The notes beneath the pieces were generated by a model. That model was not told the DNA's origin. It did not search any database and saw only the letters and a program-made list of their open reading frames with translations. From Streptomyces sp. H39-S7 (GTDB lineage: Bacteria; Actinomycetota; Actinomycetes; Streptomycetales; Streptomycetaceae), in assembly GCF_027158205.1 (NCBI RefSeq), contig NZ_JAPVLU010000067.1:1-33522 (forward strand): 33,522 nucleotides of DNA, in the 5' to 3' direction. Below, piece after piece: positions 15,894 through 33,522 of the stretch (positions within the stretch are counted from its first letter, which is position 1; each line of letters starts with the position of its first letter). Position numbers and translations under genes: made by a program.

Positions 15894-17564
15894 ATGAGCG
15901 TGATCACGGAGACAGCGGCGACGCGTTCCGCGGGCACGACGGCCTCCCTCGACCGCACCCTGCACGGCCGCTTCCTGCGCGGCCTCGCGATCTCCCCCGA
16001 CCGCCCCGCCTTCCGTACGGCCGGCCGGGACGTCAGCTACACCGAGGCCCACGAGAGCGCCCTGGCCTGGGCGGGCGCCCTGCGGAACGCGGCCCCCGGG
16101 GTCGCCGGGTCCTCCGGGGCCGCCGGGTCCTCCGCAGGACCGCGCGTCGTCGCCATCCTGGCCACCAAGACCCCCGAGGCGTACATCGGGCTGCTGGCCG
16201 CCCTCTACCTGGGCGCCGTGGCCGTCCCGGTGAACCCGGACTTCCCCGCCGCGCGCAACCGGTCGATCCTGACGGCGGCCGGCGTGGACGCGGTGATCAC
16301 CGACCGGCGCGGTCTGGCCGTCCTCGACACCCTGGCGGCGGGCTGGGACGACGCTCCGCCGCTGGTTCTCGTCCCCGACGGGGAACCGCGCGCGGACGTC
16401 ATCACGGCCACCCCGCCGGAGACCGCGCTCGAAGCACCGCTGCCGGCCGACGCCGAGGCCACCGCGTACATCCTCTTCACGTCCGGCTCGACCGGCCGCC
16501 CGAAGGGCGTGCCCACCAGCCACCGCGCGGCCGACAGCTACTTCCGCACGCTGGACGCGCGGTACGGCTTCGGCCCCGACGACGTGTTCTCGCAGACGTT
16601 CGACCTGACCTTCGACTGCGCCATGTTCGACCTGTTCTGCGCCTGGGGCGCGGGCGGCTGCGTCGTCCCGATCCCGATGCAGGCGTACCGCGCGCTGCCG
16701 GCGTTCCTGGCCGAGCAGCGCATGACGGTGTGGTTCTCGACCCCCGGCGGCATCGCACTGGCCCGCCGCACCGGCGCGCTGTCGCCCGGCGCGCTGCCGG
16801 GTCTGCGCTGGAGCCTGTTCGCGGGCGAGCCCCTGCACCGGCAGGACGCCGAGGACTGGCTGCGGGCCGCACCGCGGTCCGTGGTGGAGAACCTCTACGG
16901 GCCGACGGAGTTGACGATCACCGTCACCGCGCACCGCCTGTCGCCCGGGACCCCGGACGAGCGCTACGTCAACGGCGTCGTCCCGATCGGCCCGGTGCAC
17001 GGCTCGCTCGACGCGCTGCTGCTCGCCCCGGACGGATCGGTGGACGGCGACAGCAAAGGCAAGGGTGAAGGCGAGAGCGAGGGCGAACTGTGCATCACCG
17101 GGCCGCAGATGTTCGCCGGCTACCTCGACCCGGCCGAGGACGCGAACCGCTTCCTGGACCACGACGGACGGCGCTGGTACCGCACCGGTGACCGCGTACG
17201 CCGCTACCCCGACGGCGAGATCGCCTACGTGGGACGGGCCGACGACCAGGTGCAGGTACAGGGCTGGCGCGTGGAGTTGTCCGAGGTGAGCCACAGCGTG
17301 CGCGGGCTGCCGGGCGTCGAGGACGCCGTCACGGTGGCCGCGGCCGTCGGAGGCAGCCACGAGCTCGTCACCTTCTACACCGGGGAGCCCGCCGCATCGG
17401 CGGACCTGGCCCGCCGGTTGACCGCGGACCTGCCCAAGGCGATGGTCCCCCGGCTCTTCCAGCACCTGGAGGAGTTCCCGATGAACCCCAACCGGAAGAT
17501 CGACCGGTCCACTCTCAGGTCCCGCGCCGAGGCGCTGCTGGACCGCGGCCGGATCCGCAGCTGA
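15894..17564 (+). CDS. Stand-alone adenylation enzyme, VinN-like (amino acid activation)
   Basis: A 556-residue AMP-forming enzyme with the adenylation core motifs: LFTSGSTGRPKG (195-205), NLYGPTE (333-339), YRTGD (429-433) and the catalytic Lys535 in NPNRKID. It has no condensation or carrier domain. In FDCAMFDLF (240-248), Asp241 aligns with the Asp that anchors the substrate amino group in NRPS adenylation domains. The gene context of a decarboxylase, a second ligase and a VinK-like acyltransferase matches VinN, which loads 3-methylaspartate by its beta-amino side onto a discrete ACP. The substrate here could be aspartate, 3-methylaspartate or another dicarboxylic amino acid; no glutamate-mutase genes for 3-methylaspartate are in the window. 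An acidic/Lys-Gly low-complexity insert (about 380-397) precedes ELCITGP. The start ATG follows the previous stop by one base. Confidence 0.85.
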   Translation: MSVITETAATRSAGTTASLDRTLHGRFLRGLAISPDRPAFRTAGRDVSYTEAHESALAWAGALRNAAPGVAGSSGAAGSSAGPRVVAILATKTPEAYIGLLAALYLGAVAVPVNPDFPAARNRSILTAAGVDAVITDRRGLAVLDTLAAGWDDAPPLVLVPDGEPRADVITATPPETALEAPLPADAEATAYILFTSGSTGRPKGVPTSHRAADSYFRTLDARYGFGPDDVFSQTFDLTFDCAMFDLFCAWGAGGCVVPIPMQAYRALPAFLAEQRMTVWFSTPGGIALARRTGALSPGALPGLRWSLFAGEPLHRQDAEDWLRAAPRSVVENLYGPTELTITVTAHRLSPGTPDERYVNGVVPIGPVHGSLDALLLAPDGSVDGDSKGKGEGESEGELCITGPQMFAGYLDPAEDANRFLDHDGRRWYRTGDRVRRYPDGEIAYVGRADDQVQVQGWRVELSEVSHSVRGLPGVEDAVTVAAAVGGSHELVTFYTGEPAASADLARRLTADLPKAMVPRLFQHLEEFPMNPNRKIDRSTLRSRAEALLDRGRIRS

Positions 17565-17565
17565 C

Positions 17566-17580
17566 AAGGAGATGACCGTG
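17566..17580 (+). promoter_or_regulatory. Ribosome binding site that favours a GTG start
   Basis: AAGGAG (17566-17571) directly abuts ATG 17572 with no spacer, which is too close for initiation. GTG 17578, two codons on and in frame, has a 6-base spacing and is the more likely start of the ligase gene. Confidence 0.6.
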
Positions 17581-19140
17581 ACCATCGTGGAAACCGTGGA
17601 CACCGTGGGCGACCACGCCGAACGCGCCGAGCGCGCCGCCGGCACCGCGCGGCTGCTGCACGAACTGCTCGACACGACGGCGGCCCTGCGACCCCGGAAC
17701 ATCGCCGTGCGTGACTCCCGCGACGCCTGGACCTGGGAGAACCTGGTCCAGCAGAGCCACAGGGTCGCCGGCTGGCTGCGCGAGCAGGGGGTGGGCGCGG
17801 GCGACCGCATCGTCGTGCGGCTGCCGAACGTCCGCGAGATGGTGGCGCTGCTCTACGCCGCCTCCCGGATCGGGGCGGCCCTCGTGCCGATCAGCGCCGA
17901 GATGAAGGAGTTCCACCTCAGGGCCGTCATCGCCAACTGCGAGCCGAAGGCCGTCGTGGTCGTGGACGGCCTGGCGGAAGGCGTTCAGGCGCTGACGGAG
18001 GTGCCCGTCCACGAGGTCGGCGCCGTCTGGGCCGCCGCCACCTCCGACACCGGGGTCCGCGTCACCTCCGAGGGAGCGTCGACCGACTCCCCCGCCGTCC
18101 TCATCTACACCTCGGGCAGCACCGCCACCCCGAAGGGCATCGTCTGCCCGCACGCGCAGATGTCGTTCGCGGCCGACGCGATCAACCAGGTGCTCGGCTA
18201 CCGCGCGGACGACGTCGTCTTCTGCCGCGTCCCGCTCTCCTTCGACTACGGCCTGTTCCAGGTGCTGCTGACGTGCCTGTCCGGCGCCGAACTCGTCCTC
18301 GCCGACGGGGAGGCCGACCCCAAGCTGCACCTCCTGATCCGGGAGACCGGCGCGACGATCCTGCCGCTCGTCCCCTCGCTCGGCGGCCCGCTGATCCGGC
18401 TCGCCGAGCGTGACCCGCGGCCGACCAAGCTGCGGATGTTCACCAGCACCGGCGCCGCCCTGGAGCAGCGGATCATCGACGGGCTGTGGCGCTGCTTCCC
18501 CGACGCCCGCGTCGTGCGGATGTACGGCATCTCGGAGTGCAAGCGGATCACCGTCATGCCGCCCGAGGAGGACCGTACGCGGCCCGGCTCGTCCGGCCGT
18601 CCTCTCCCCGGCACCCAGGTGACCATCCTCGACGAGGAGGGCAACCCGGTCCCGGCCGGCGGCAGCGGCGAGATCACCGTCACCGGCCCGAACGTGATGG
18701 CCGGCTACTGGCGGCTGCCCGAGATCACCGCCCGCACCTTCCGCACCGACCCGGAGACGGGCATCACCCGCCTGCACACCGGTGACTACGGGTCGCTCGA
18801 CGCGGACGGCTACCTGTACTTCGAGGGCCGCCGCGACGACATGTTCAAGCGCAAGGGCATGCGGGTCAGCACCATCGAGATCGAAGCCGCCGCCATGGAC
18901 ATCCCGGGGGTGCGGAACGCCGCCGCCCTCAAGCCGACCGCCGACCGCGACCTGCTGTTGTTCGTCGCCGCCGACCTGCCGCCGCAGACCGTGCTGCGGG
19001 AGCTGGCGCAGCGGCTGGAGGCCGTCAAGGTCCCGTCGCTGTGCAAGGTCATCGACGACTTCCCGCTGACCGCCAACGGCAAGAACGCCAAGCAGCAGCT
19101 CGAAGCGCTGCTGGCGGCGGAAGAGCCGGCCGCCGGATGA
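17578..19140 (+). CDS. AMP-forming acyl/aminoacyl ligase, VinM-like
   Basis: About 520 residues of the ANL superfamily. Motifs are LIYTSGSTATPKGI (P-loop), PLSFDYGLFQVLL, MYGISECKRIT in place of the usual YGxTE, LHTGDYGSLDADGYLYFEGR and the C-terminal catalytic Lys in TANGKNAKQQL (residue 504 counting from ATG 17572). The pairing of such a ligase with a fold-III PLP decarboxylase recurs in macrolactam clusters (VinM with VinO) and in the exosortase-associated ligase/decarboxylase pair. In vicenistatin, VinM adds L-alanine to the beta-aminoacyl carrier to mask its amine, and that role is proposed here by context. An alternative is loading of the C-deltaA-PCP protein further down. The GTG start was chosen from ribosome-binding-site spacing. 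Its stop overlaps the decarboxylase start (ATGA). Confidence 0.8.
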   Translation: MTIVETVDTVGDHAERAERAAGTARLLHELLDTTAALRPRNIAVRDSRDAWTWENLVQQSHRVAGWLREQGVGAGDRIVVRLPNVREMVALLYAASRIGAALVPISAEMKEFHLRAVIANCEPKAVVVVDGLAEGVQALTEVPVHEVGAVWAAATSDTGVRVTSEGASTDSPAVLIYTSGSTATPKGIVCPHAQMSFAADAINQVLGYRADDVVFCRVPLSFDYGLFQVLLTCLSGAELVLADGEADPKLHLLIRETGATILPLVPSLGGPLIRLAERDPRPTKLRMFTSTGAALEQRIIDGLWRCFPDARVVRMYGISECKRITVMPPEEDRTRPGSSGRPLPGTQVTILDEEGNPVPAGGSGEITVTGPNVMAGYWRLPEITARTFRTDPETGITRLHTGDYGSLDADGYLYFEGRRDDMFKRKGMRVSTIEIEAAAMDIPGVRNAAALKPTADRDLLLFVAADLPPQTVLRELAQRLEAVKVPSLCKVIDDFPLTANGKNAKQQLEALLAAEEPAAG

Positions 19141-20410
19141 CCATCACCGAGGCCACGGCCGTTGTGACGGACGAGGAACTGATCGCCCGCTACGGATCCC
19201 CGCTCTACGTCTACGACCTGGACCGCGTCATCGCCGCCCGTGACGACCTGCGGGCCGCCCTGCCGGAGCAGTTCACCCTCTTCTACTCCCTGAAGGCCAA
19301 CCCGCACCCCGGGCTGGTCCGTGCCCTCGGCGAGGGCGACCGGCCGTGCCGCGCCGAGGTGTGCTCGACCGGCGAGCTGGCGTCCGCGCTCGAAGCCGGT
19401 CACCGCGCCGACCGGATCCTCTACTCCGGGCCCGGCAAGACCGCGGAGGAGATCTCCGCCGCCCTGACCGCGGGTGTCCGCACCTTCTCCGTCGAGTCGC
19501 TGGGCGACCTGCGGCGGCTGGGAGCACGGTCGGCCCTGCACGGCACCACCGCCGACGCCCTGATCCGCGTCAACAGCGCGGCGGCCGCGGCCACCACCAG
19601 CATCCGGATGACCGGGACCCCCTCTCAGTTCGGCTTCGACGCGGAAGGTCTCTCCGACCTGCTGCCGGAGATCCGCGCGGTGGAGGGGATCCGGGTCGCG
19701 GGCGCGCACTTCTTCCCCCTCAGCAACTCCAAGGACGAGGCGAGCCTCATCGCCGAGTTCCAGGAGACCATCCGCGGCGCGGCACGCCTGGAGGCCGAAC
19801 TCGGCACGCCACTGCGCCTGCTGGACATCGGCGGCGGCTTCGCCGCCCCGTACTCGGTTCCGGGCGCCCGGCCCGTCTACGGCAATCTGCGCGCCGAGCT
19901 GGAACGGACCCTGGACGAGCACTTCCCGCAGTGGCGGCAGGGCGTCCCGGAGATCGCCTGTGAGTCGGGCCGCTACCTGGTCGGGGACAGCGGTCGGCTG
20001 CTGACCACCGTCACCAACGTCAAGCAGAGCCGCGGCCGGACCTTCGCGGTGCTGGACGCGGGCATCAACACCCTCGGCGGCATGGCCGGTCTGGGGCGGC
20101 TGCTGCCGCTCTCGGTCGAGCCGAAGGCCGGGAGGGGCAGCGACGGTGAGGCGACGGACGAGGTCGTCGTCACCCTCGCCGGGCCGCTGTGCACCCCCGG
20201 CGACCTGCTCTCCCGATCCGCCCGTATGCCCGTCCCGCGGCCCGGCGACGTGATCGCCGTACCCAACGTGGGCGCGTACGGGCCCACCGCGAGCCTGCTG
20301 CTGTTCCTCGGCCGCCCCGCACCGGCCGAAATCCTGCTCAGAGCCGGTGAAGTGACGTCGGCGTCGCGCCTGATCTCTTCCCGCGCAGAAATCGACACTG
20401 GAGTTCAGTG

Positions 20411-20411
<1 letters not shown>
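19137..20411 (+). CDS. PLP-dependent amino acid decarboxylase, fold type III (VinO/BtrK-like)
   Basis: A 424-residue enzyme of the diaminopimelate/ornithine decarboxylase family. PLP is expected to bind Lys53 in FYSLKANPHPGL. DIGGGFAAPY and CESGRYLVGDSG hold the phosphate and pyridine side. Cys352 and Asp356 in GPLCTPGDLL and Tyr381 in NVGAYG complete the dimer-interface active site. Relatives VinO and BtrK decarboxylate an amino acid while it is thioesterified to a carrier protein, giving a beta- or gamma-aminoacyl group. Between two ligases and a PKS with a loading ACP, formation of an omega-amino starter is the likely job, for example beta-alanyl from aspartyl. It overlaps the previous gene by 4 bases and the PKS by one base (TGATG). 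Confidence 0.88.
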
Positions 20412-31258
<10,847 letters not shown>

Positions 31259-31307
31259 ACCAGCTGAACCGACCGAACCGGCCGCCGTATCCCCGCATGA
31301 CCCGTTT

Positions 31308-31325
31308 GAGGAGAGATCCGACATG
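31308..31325 (+). promoter_or_regulatory. Ribosome binding site of the C-deltaA-PCP gene
   Basis: GAGGAGA at 31308-31314 lies 8 bases before ATG 31323. It sets the start, because the same frame is open upstream across the PKS end in antisense-quality sequence. The 64-base spacer from the PKS stop holds short GAACC repeats and no terminator, so the gene stays in the PKS operon. Confidence 0.8.
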
Positions 31326-33491
31326 GTTGCTCAGGACCCCGCGACGACAGCGGCCACCCGTAAGGAGACGGACCTTTGGCTGCTGGAGCGGCTGGTACCG
31401 GGATCGGGCGTCAACAACCTGTCCCTGACCTTCGACGTGGCCGGTGAGATCGACACCGCGGCACTGTCCCGCGCGCTGACCCTGGTGGTGCGCAAGTACG
31501 ACATCCTGCGCACCGTCTTCCGCACCTCCGAGACCGACCTCACCAAGGAGGTGCTGGAGGCCGACGCGATCACGTCGATCGAGGTCATCCCGGTCGACGT
31601 CACCCCGGTCGACGTCACCGAGGACGGTGACGAGGGTGAGGAGGGCCTGCAGGCCGCCGTCGAGGCGTTCGTGGCGGAGCCGTTCGCCCTGGACGGGAGC
31701 CCGCTCGTCCGGGCGGCGCGCTTCCGGCGGCCGGGCGGGGCCGGCGACGTGGTGAGCGTCGCCCTGCACCACCTGGTCTTCGACGCGATGTCGACCGTCA
31801 CCCTCCTCGGCGAGCTGATCAGCGCCTACCAGGCGCCCGACGCGTACTCGACCACCCCCGTCGCCGCGGTCGTCGAGGCGGAGCCGTCCGAGGAGAGCGT
31901 CGACTTCTGGCGTGACCAGCTCCGTGGCTTCCGGGGCGCGGACGACGGCCTCTGGTACGGGAATCCGGCCTCGGCCACGCCGAACCTGGCGGGCGACACC
32001 CTGCAGTACCCGCTCTCCGACGACGCCCTCGCCGTGGTGGCCCGCCTGCAGCGCGAGCTGCGCGCGCCGGAGGCCGTGATCCTGCTGGCCGCCTACTACC
32101 TGCTGCTCGCCCAGCACGGCGCCGGCTCGGACATCGTCGTCGGCTCGCCCGTCAGCGTGCGCCCGCCCGGCCACGAGGGCGCCATCGGCTACCACGTGAA
32201 CGTGCTGCCGCTGCGCGTGCGGATGGACCCGGCCAAACCGTTCAAGCGGCTGGTGAACCGGGCGCGCGCGGTCTTCCTGGAGAGCCTCGGCGAGCCGGGG
32301 GTGACCGCCGAGTCCGTGCTGGACGAGGTGCGGGACGGCGACTCCTCCTCCTGGCGGAACTCGCTCTTCAACCACCTCTTCAACTACGTTCCGGGCGGCA
32401 CCTCCGGGACGTTCGAGGTGGCGGGGCACCCGGCGCGGATCCGCGGGGTGGAGAACGGCTTCAGCAAGTTCGACCTCGAGTTCTTCTTCATGCCGGAGCC
32501 CGAGGCGGCGAGGACCACGATCCGCGCGGTGTTCCGCACCCAGGTCTTCTCCCCCGCCGAGGTGGCCCTGCTCCTCGCCCGCTACGACGCCCTGCTGTGC
32601 GCCCTCGGCGACCAACTGGACCGGCCCATCGGTGAGATCTCCGGCTGGAGCCCGGGCGACCACGCCGCCGTTCTCGCGGGCCACCGCGACGGGCTGCCCC
32701 GGGCCCTCGCGGGCCCGCCCGTCGCGCCCTTCTCCGGCTACCTCAAGCTCTCCGCCAAGGCCGACCCCTCCGCTCCGACCCGGGCCTTCGTGGCCGCCCC
32801 CGACGGCACGGAGCTGCCGGTGGGCGTCCGCGGGGAGCTCTGCCTCGCCGCGGAGGACGTCACGCACACCGGTGACGTGGCCCGCTGGCTGCCCGACGGG
32901 CGGATCGAGATCCTCGGGCGGCTGGACCGCCGGGTGACCGTGCAGGGGCTGGCCTTCGGCCTGGAGGACGTCGACGCCGCGCTGCTCGCGCACCCCGCCG
33001 TCGACGCCGCCGTCACGGTCGCCGTGGGCGGGGTCCTCGTCTCGTTCGTCGCGACCGCCATCGGCGCCGGGGCCGGTCCCGACCTGCTCGACCAGCTCCG
33101 GAAGCAGGTGCGCACCGACCTTCCCGGCCCGGCGGAGCCGTCCCGCATCATCGTCACCGAAGGGCTTCCGACCGTGCACGGTGCTCCTGACCTGCAAGGC
33201 CTGCGGCTGCGGGCCGAGGAGCTGCTGCGGACCGAGAGCGCGCCGGAGCCGGTGGACACCAGCGAGCTGACCCGGGCGCTGATCGCCCTGTGGAAGCAGT
33301 TCCTCCAGCGCGAGGACCTGGACGCGAACTCCGGCTTCTTCACCAGTGGCGGCCACTCGCTGCTCGCGGTCCAGTTGCTGCAGCGCGTCAAGCGCACCAC
33401 CAACATCCAGGTGAAGATCCGGCTGGCCGACCTGTTCGCACACCCGACCCCGGAGAAGCTCAGCACGTACATCGCCGGCAAGCAGGCGTGA
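31323..33491 (+). CDS. NRPS-like protein: condensation - truncated adenylation - PCP
   Basis: A 722-residue protein. The condensation domain (about 18-440) starts with TDLWLLERLVPGSGVNN, has HHLVFDA (His149, His150, Asp154; Ala155 replaces the usual Gly), IVVGSPVSVRPP, IGYHVNVLPLRV and NHLFNYVPGG. The adenylation part begins only near its C-terminal end: RGELCLAAE, GDVARWLPDGRIEILGRLDR (517 onward) and GLAFGLEDVDAALLAHP. Cores A1 to A6 with the ATP- and substrate-binding pocket are absent, and the A10 lysine is lost (HGAPDLQGL instead of NGKxD). The PCP (about 645-722) has GGHSLLAVQLL with Ser679. It can condense and carry but cannot activate an amino acid itself, so loading must occur in trans. 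Its N-terminus has no coiled-coil docking helix to match the PKS tail. Role inferred: amide formation with the dienoyl chain, or starter carrier. Confidence 0.9.
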   Translation: MVAQDPATTAATRKETDLWLLERLVPGSGVNNLSLTFDVAGEIDTAALSRALTLVVRKYDILRTVFRTSETDLTKEVLEADAITSIEVIPVDVTPVDVTEDGDEGEEGLQAAVEAFVAEPFALDGSPLVRAARFRRPGGAGDVVSVALHHLVFDAMSTVTLLGELISAYQAPDAYSTTPVAAVVEAEPSEESVDFWRDQLRGFRGADDGLWYGNPASATPNLAGDTLQYPLSDDALAVVARLQRELRAPEAVILLAAYYLLLAQHGAGSDIVVGSPVSVRPPGHEGAIGYHVNVLPLRVRMDPAKPFKRLVNRARAVFLESLGEPGVTAESVLDEVRDGDSSSWRNSLFNHLFNYVPGGTSGTFEVAGHPARIRGVENGFSKFDLEFFFMPEPEAARTTIRAVFRTQVFSPAEVALLLARYDALLCALGDQLDRPIGEISGWSPGDHAAVLAGHRDGLPRALAGPPVAPFSGYLKLSAKADPSAPTRAFVAAPDGTELPVGVRGELCLAAEDVTHTGDVARWLPDGRIEILGRLDRRVTVQGLAFGLEDVDAALLAHPAVDAAVTVAVGGVLVSFVATAIGAGAGPDLLDQLRKQVRTDLPGPAEPSRIIVTEGLPTVHGAPDLQGLRLRAEELLRTESAPEPVDTSELTRALIALWKQFLQREDLDANSGFFTSGGHSLLAVQLLQRVKRTTNIQVKIRLADLFAHPTPEKLSTYIAGKQA

Positions 33492-33522
33492 TCGACGGCT
33501 GATACGCCGAGGGGGCTCGTAC
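33492..33522. other. Right edge of window
   Basis: Only 31 bases remain after the stop. A GAGGGGG near the end could be the ribosome binding site of the next gene. No terminator is visible, so the operon probably continues. Confidence 0.4.

Noticed and set aside
31323..33491. Complete C-A-PCP NRPS module
   Set aside because: The adenylation ATP-binding cores are absent and the A10 lysine is replaced, so it is not a self-loading module.

Overview
The window looks like a Streptomyces (or close actinomycete) chromosome. It has very high GC, GC-rich third codon positions, GTG starts beside ATG starts, dense coding and a large modular type I polyketide synthase. No database search was possible; family names rest on motifs visible in the translations.

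Left flank (1-3704): a tRNA-Arg(CCG) is followed by small and broken-looking genes, including a remnant resembling proteins of actinomycete integrative elements, a DUF4352-like membrane-anchored protein and a small hypothetical. A GT-C type membrane glycosyltransferase follows on the minus strand.

Methyl cycle block (3743-11834, minus strand, order of transcription metK, PfkB-type kinase, metH, metF, ahcY): a compact operon with overlapping or closely spaced genes. It covers S-adenosylmethionine synthesis, hydrolysis of S-adenosylhomocysteine, probable removal of adenosine, and remethylation of homocysteine from methylene-tetrahydrofolate. A small multi-pass membrane protein (12047-12613, plus) is divergent from metK.

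Extender supply (12767-14730, minus): an acyl-CoA carboxylase epsilon subunit and a carboxyltransferase beta subunit. The beta subunit carries Ile, not Asp, at the known substrate-selecting position, which points to acetyl-CoA carboxylation, that is malonyl-CoA. No alpha (biotin carboxylase) subunit is present.

Assembly line (14972-33491, plus): five tightly coupled genes encode a discrete acyltransferase, an adenylation enzyme, a second AMP-forming ligase, a fold-III PLP decarboxylase and a 3615-aa PKS. The first four are arranged like the VinK/VinN/VinM/VinO starter enzymes of vicenistatin-type macrolactams, which activate an amino acid on a carrier, decarboxylate it to a beta-amino acyl group, cap it with an amino acid and hand it to the PKS loading ACP. 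The PKS is ACP-[KS-AT-DH-KR-ACP]-[KS-AT-DH-KR-ACP] plus a docking tail. Both ATs look malonyl-specific, so the predicted intermediate is an amino-capped 2,4-dienoyl chain. The last gene encodes an odd NRPS module, condensation - truncated adenylation - PCP. It lacks the ATP-binding core and the catalytic lysine, so it cannot load its own carrier.

The window ends before any thioesterase, discrete starter ACP, aminopeptidase, tailoring enzyme, regulator or transporter, so the cluster almost certainly continues to the right. The unusual parts are the C-deltaA-PCP protein attached to a macrolactam-type starter cassette, and the neighbouring methyl-cycle and malonyl-CoA supply genes.
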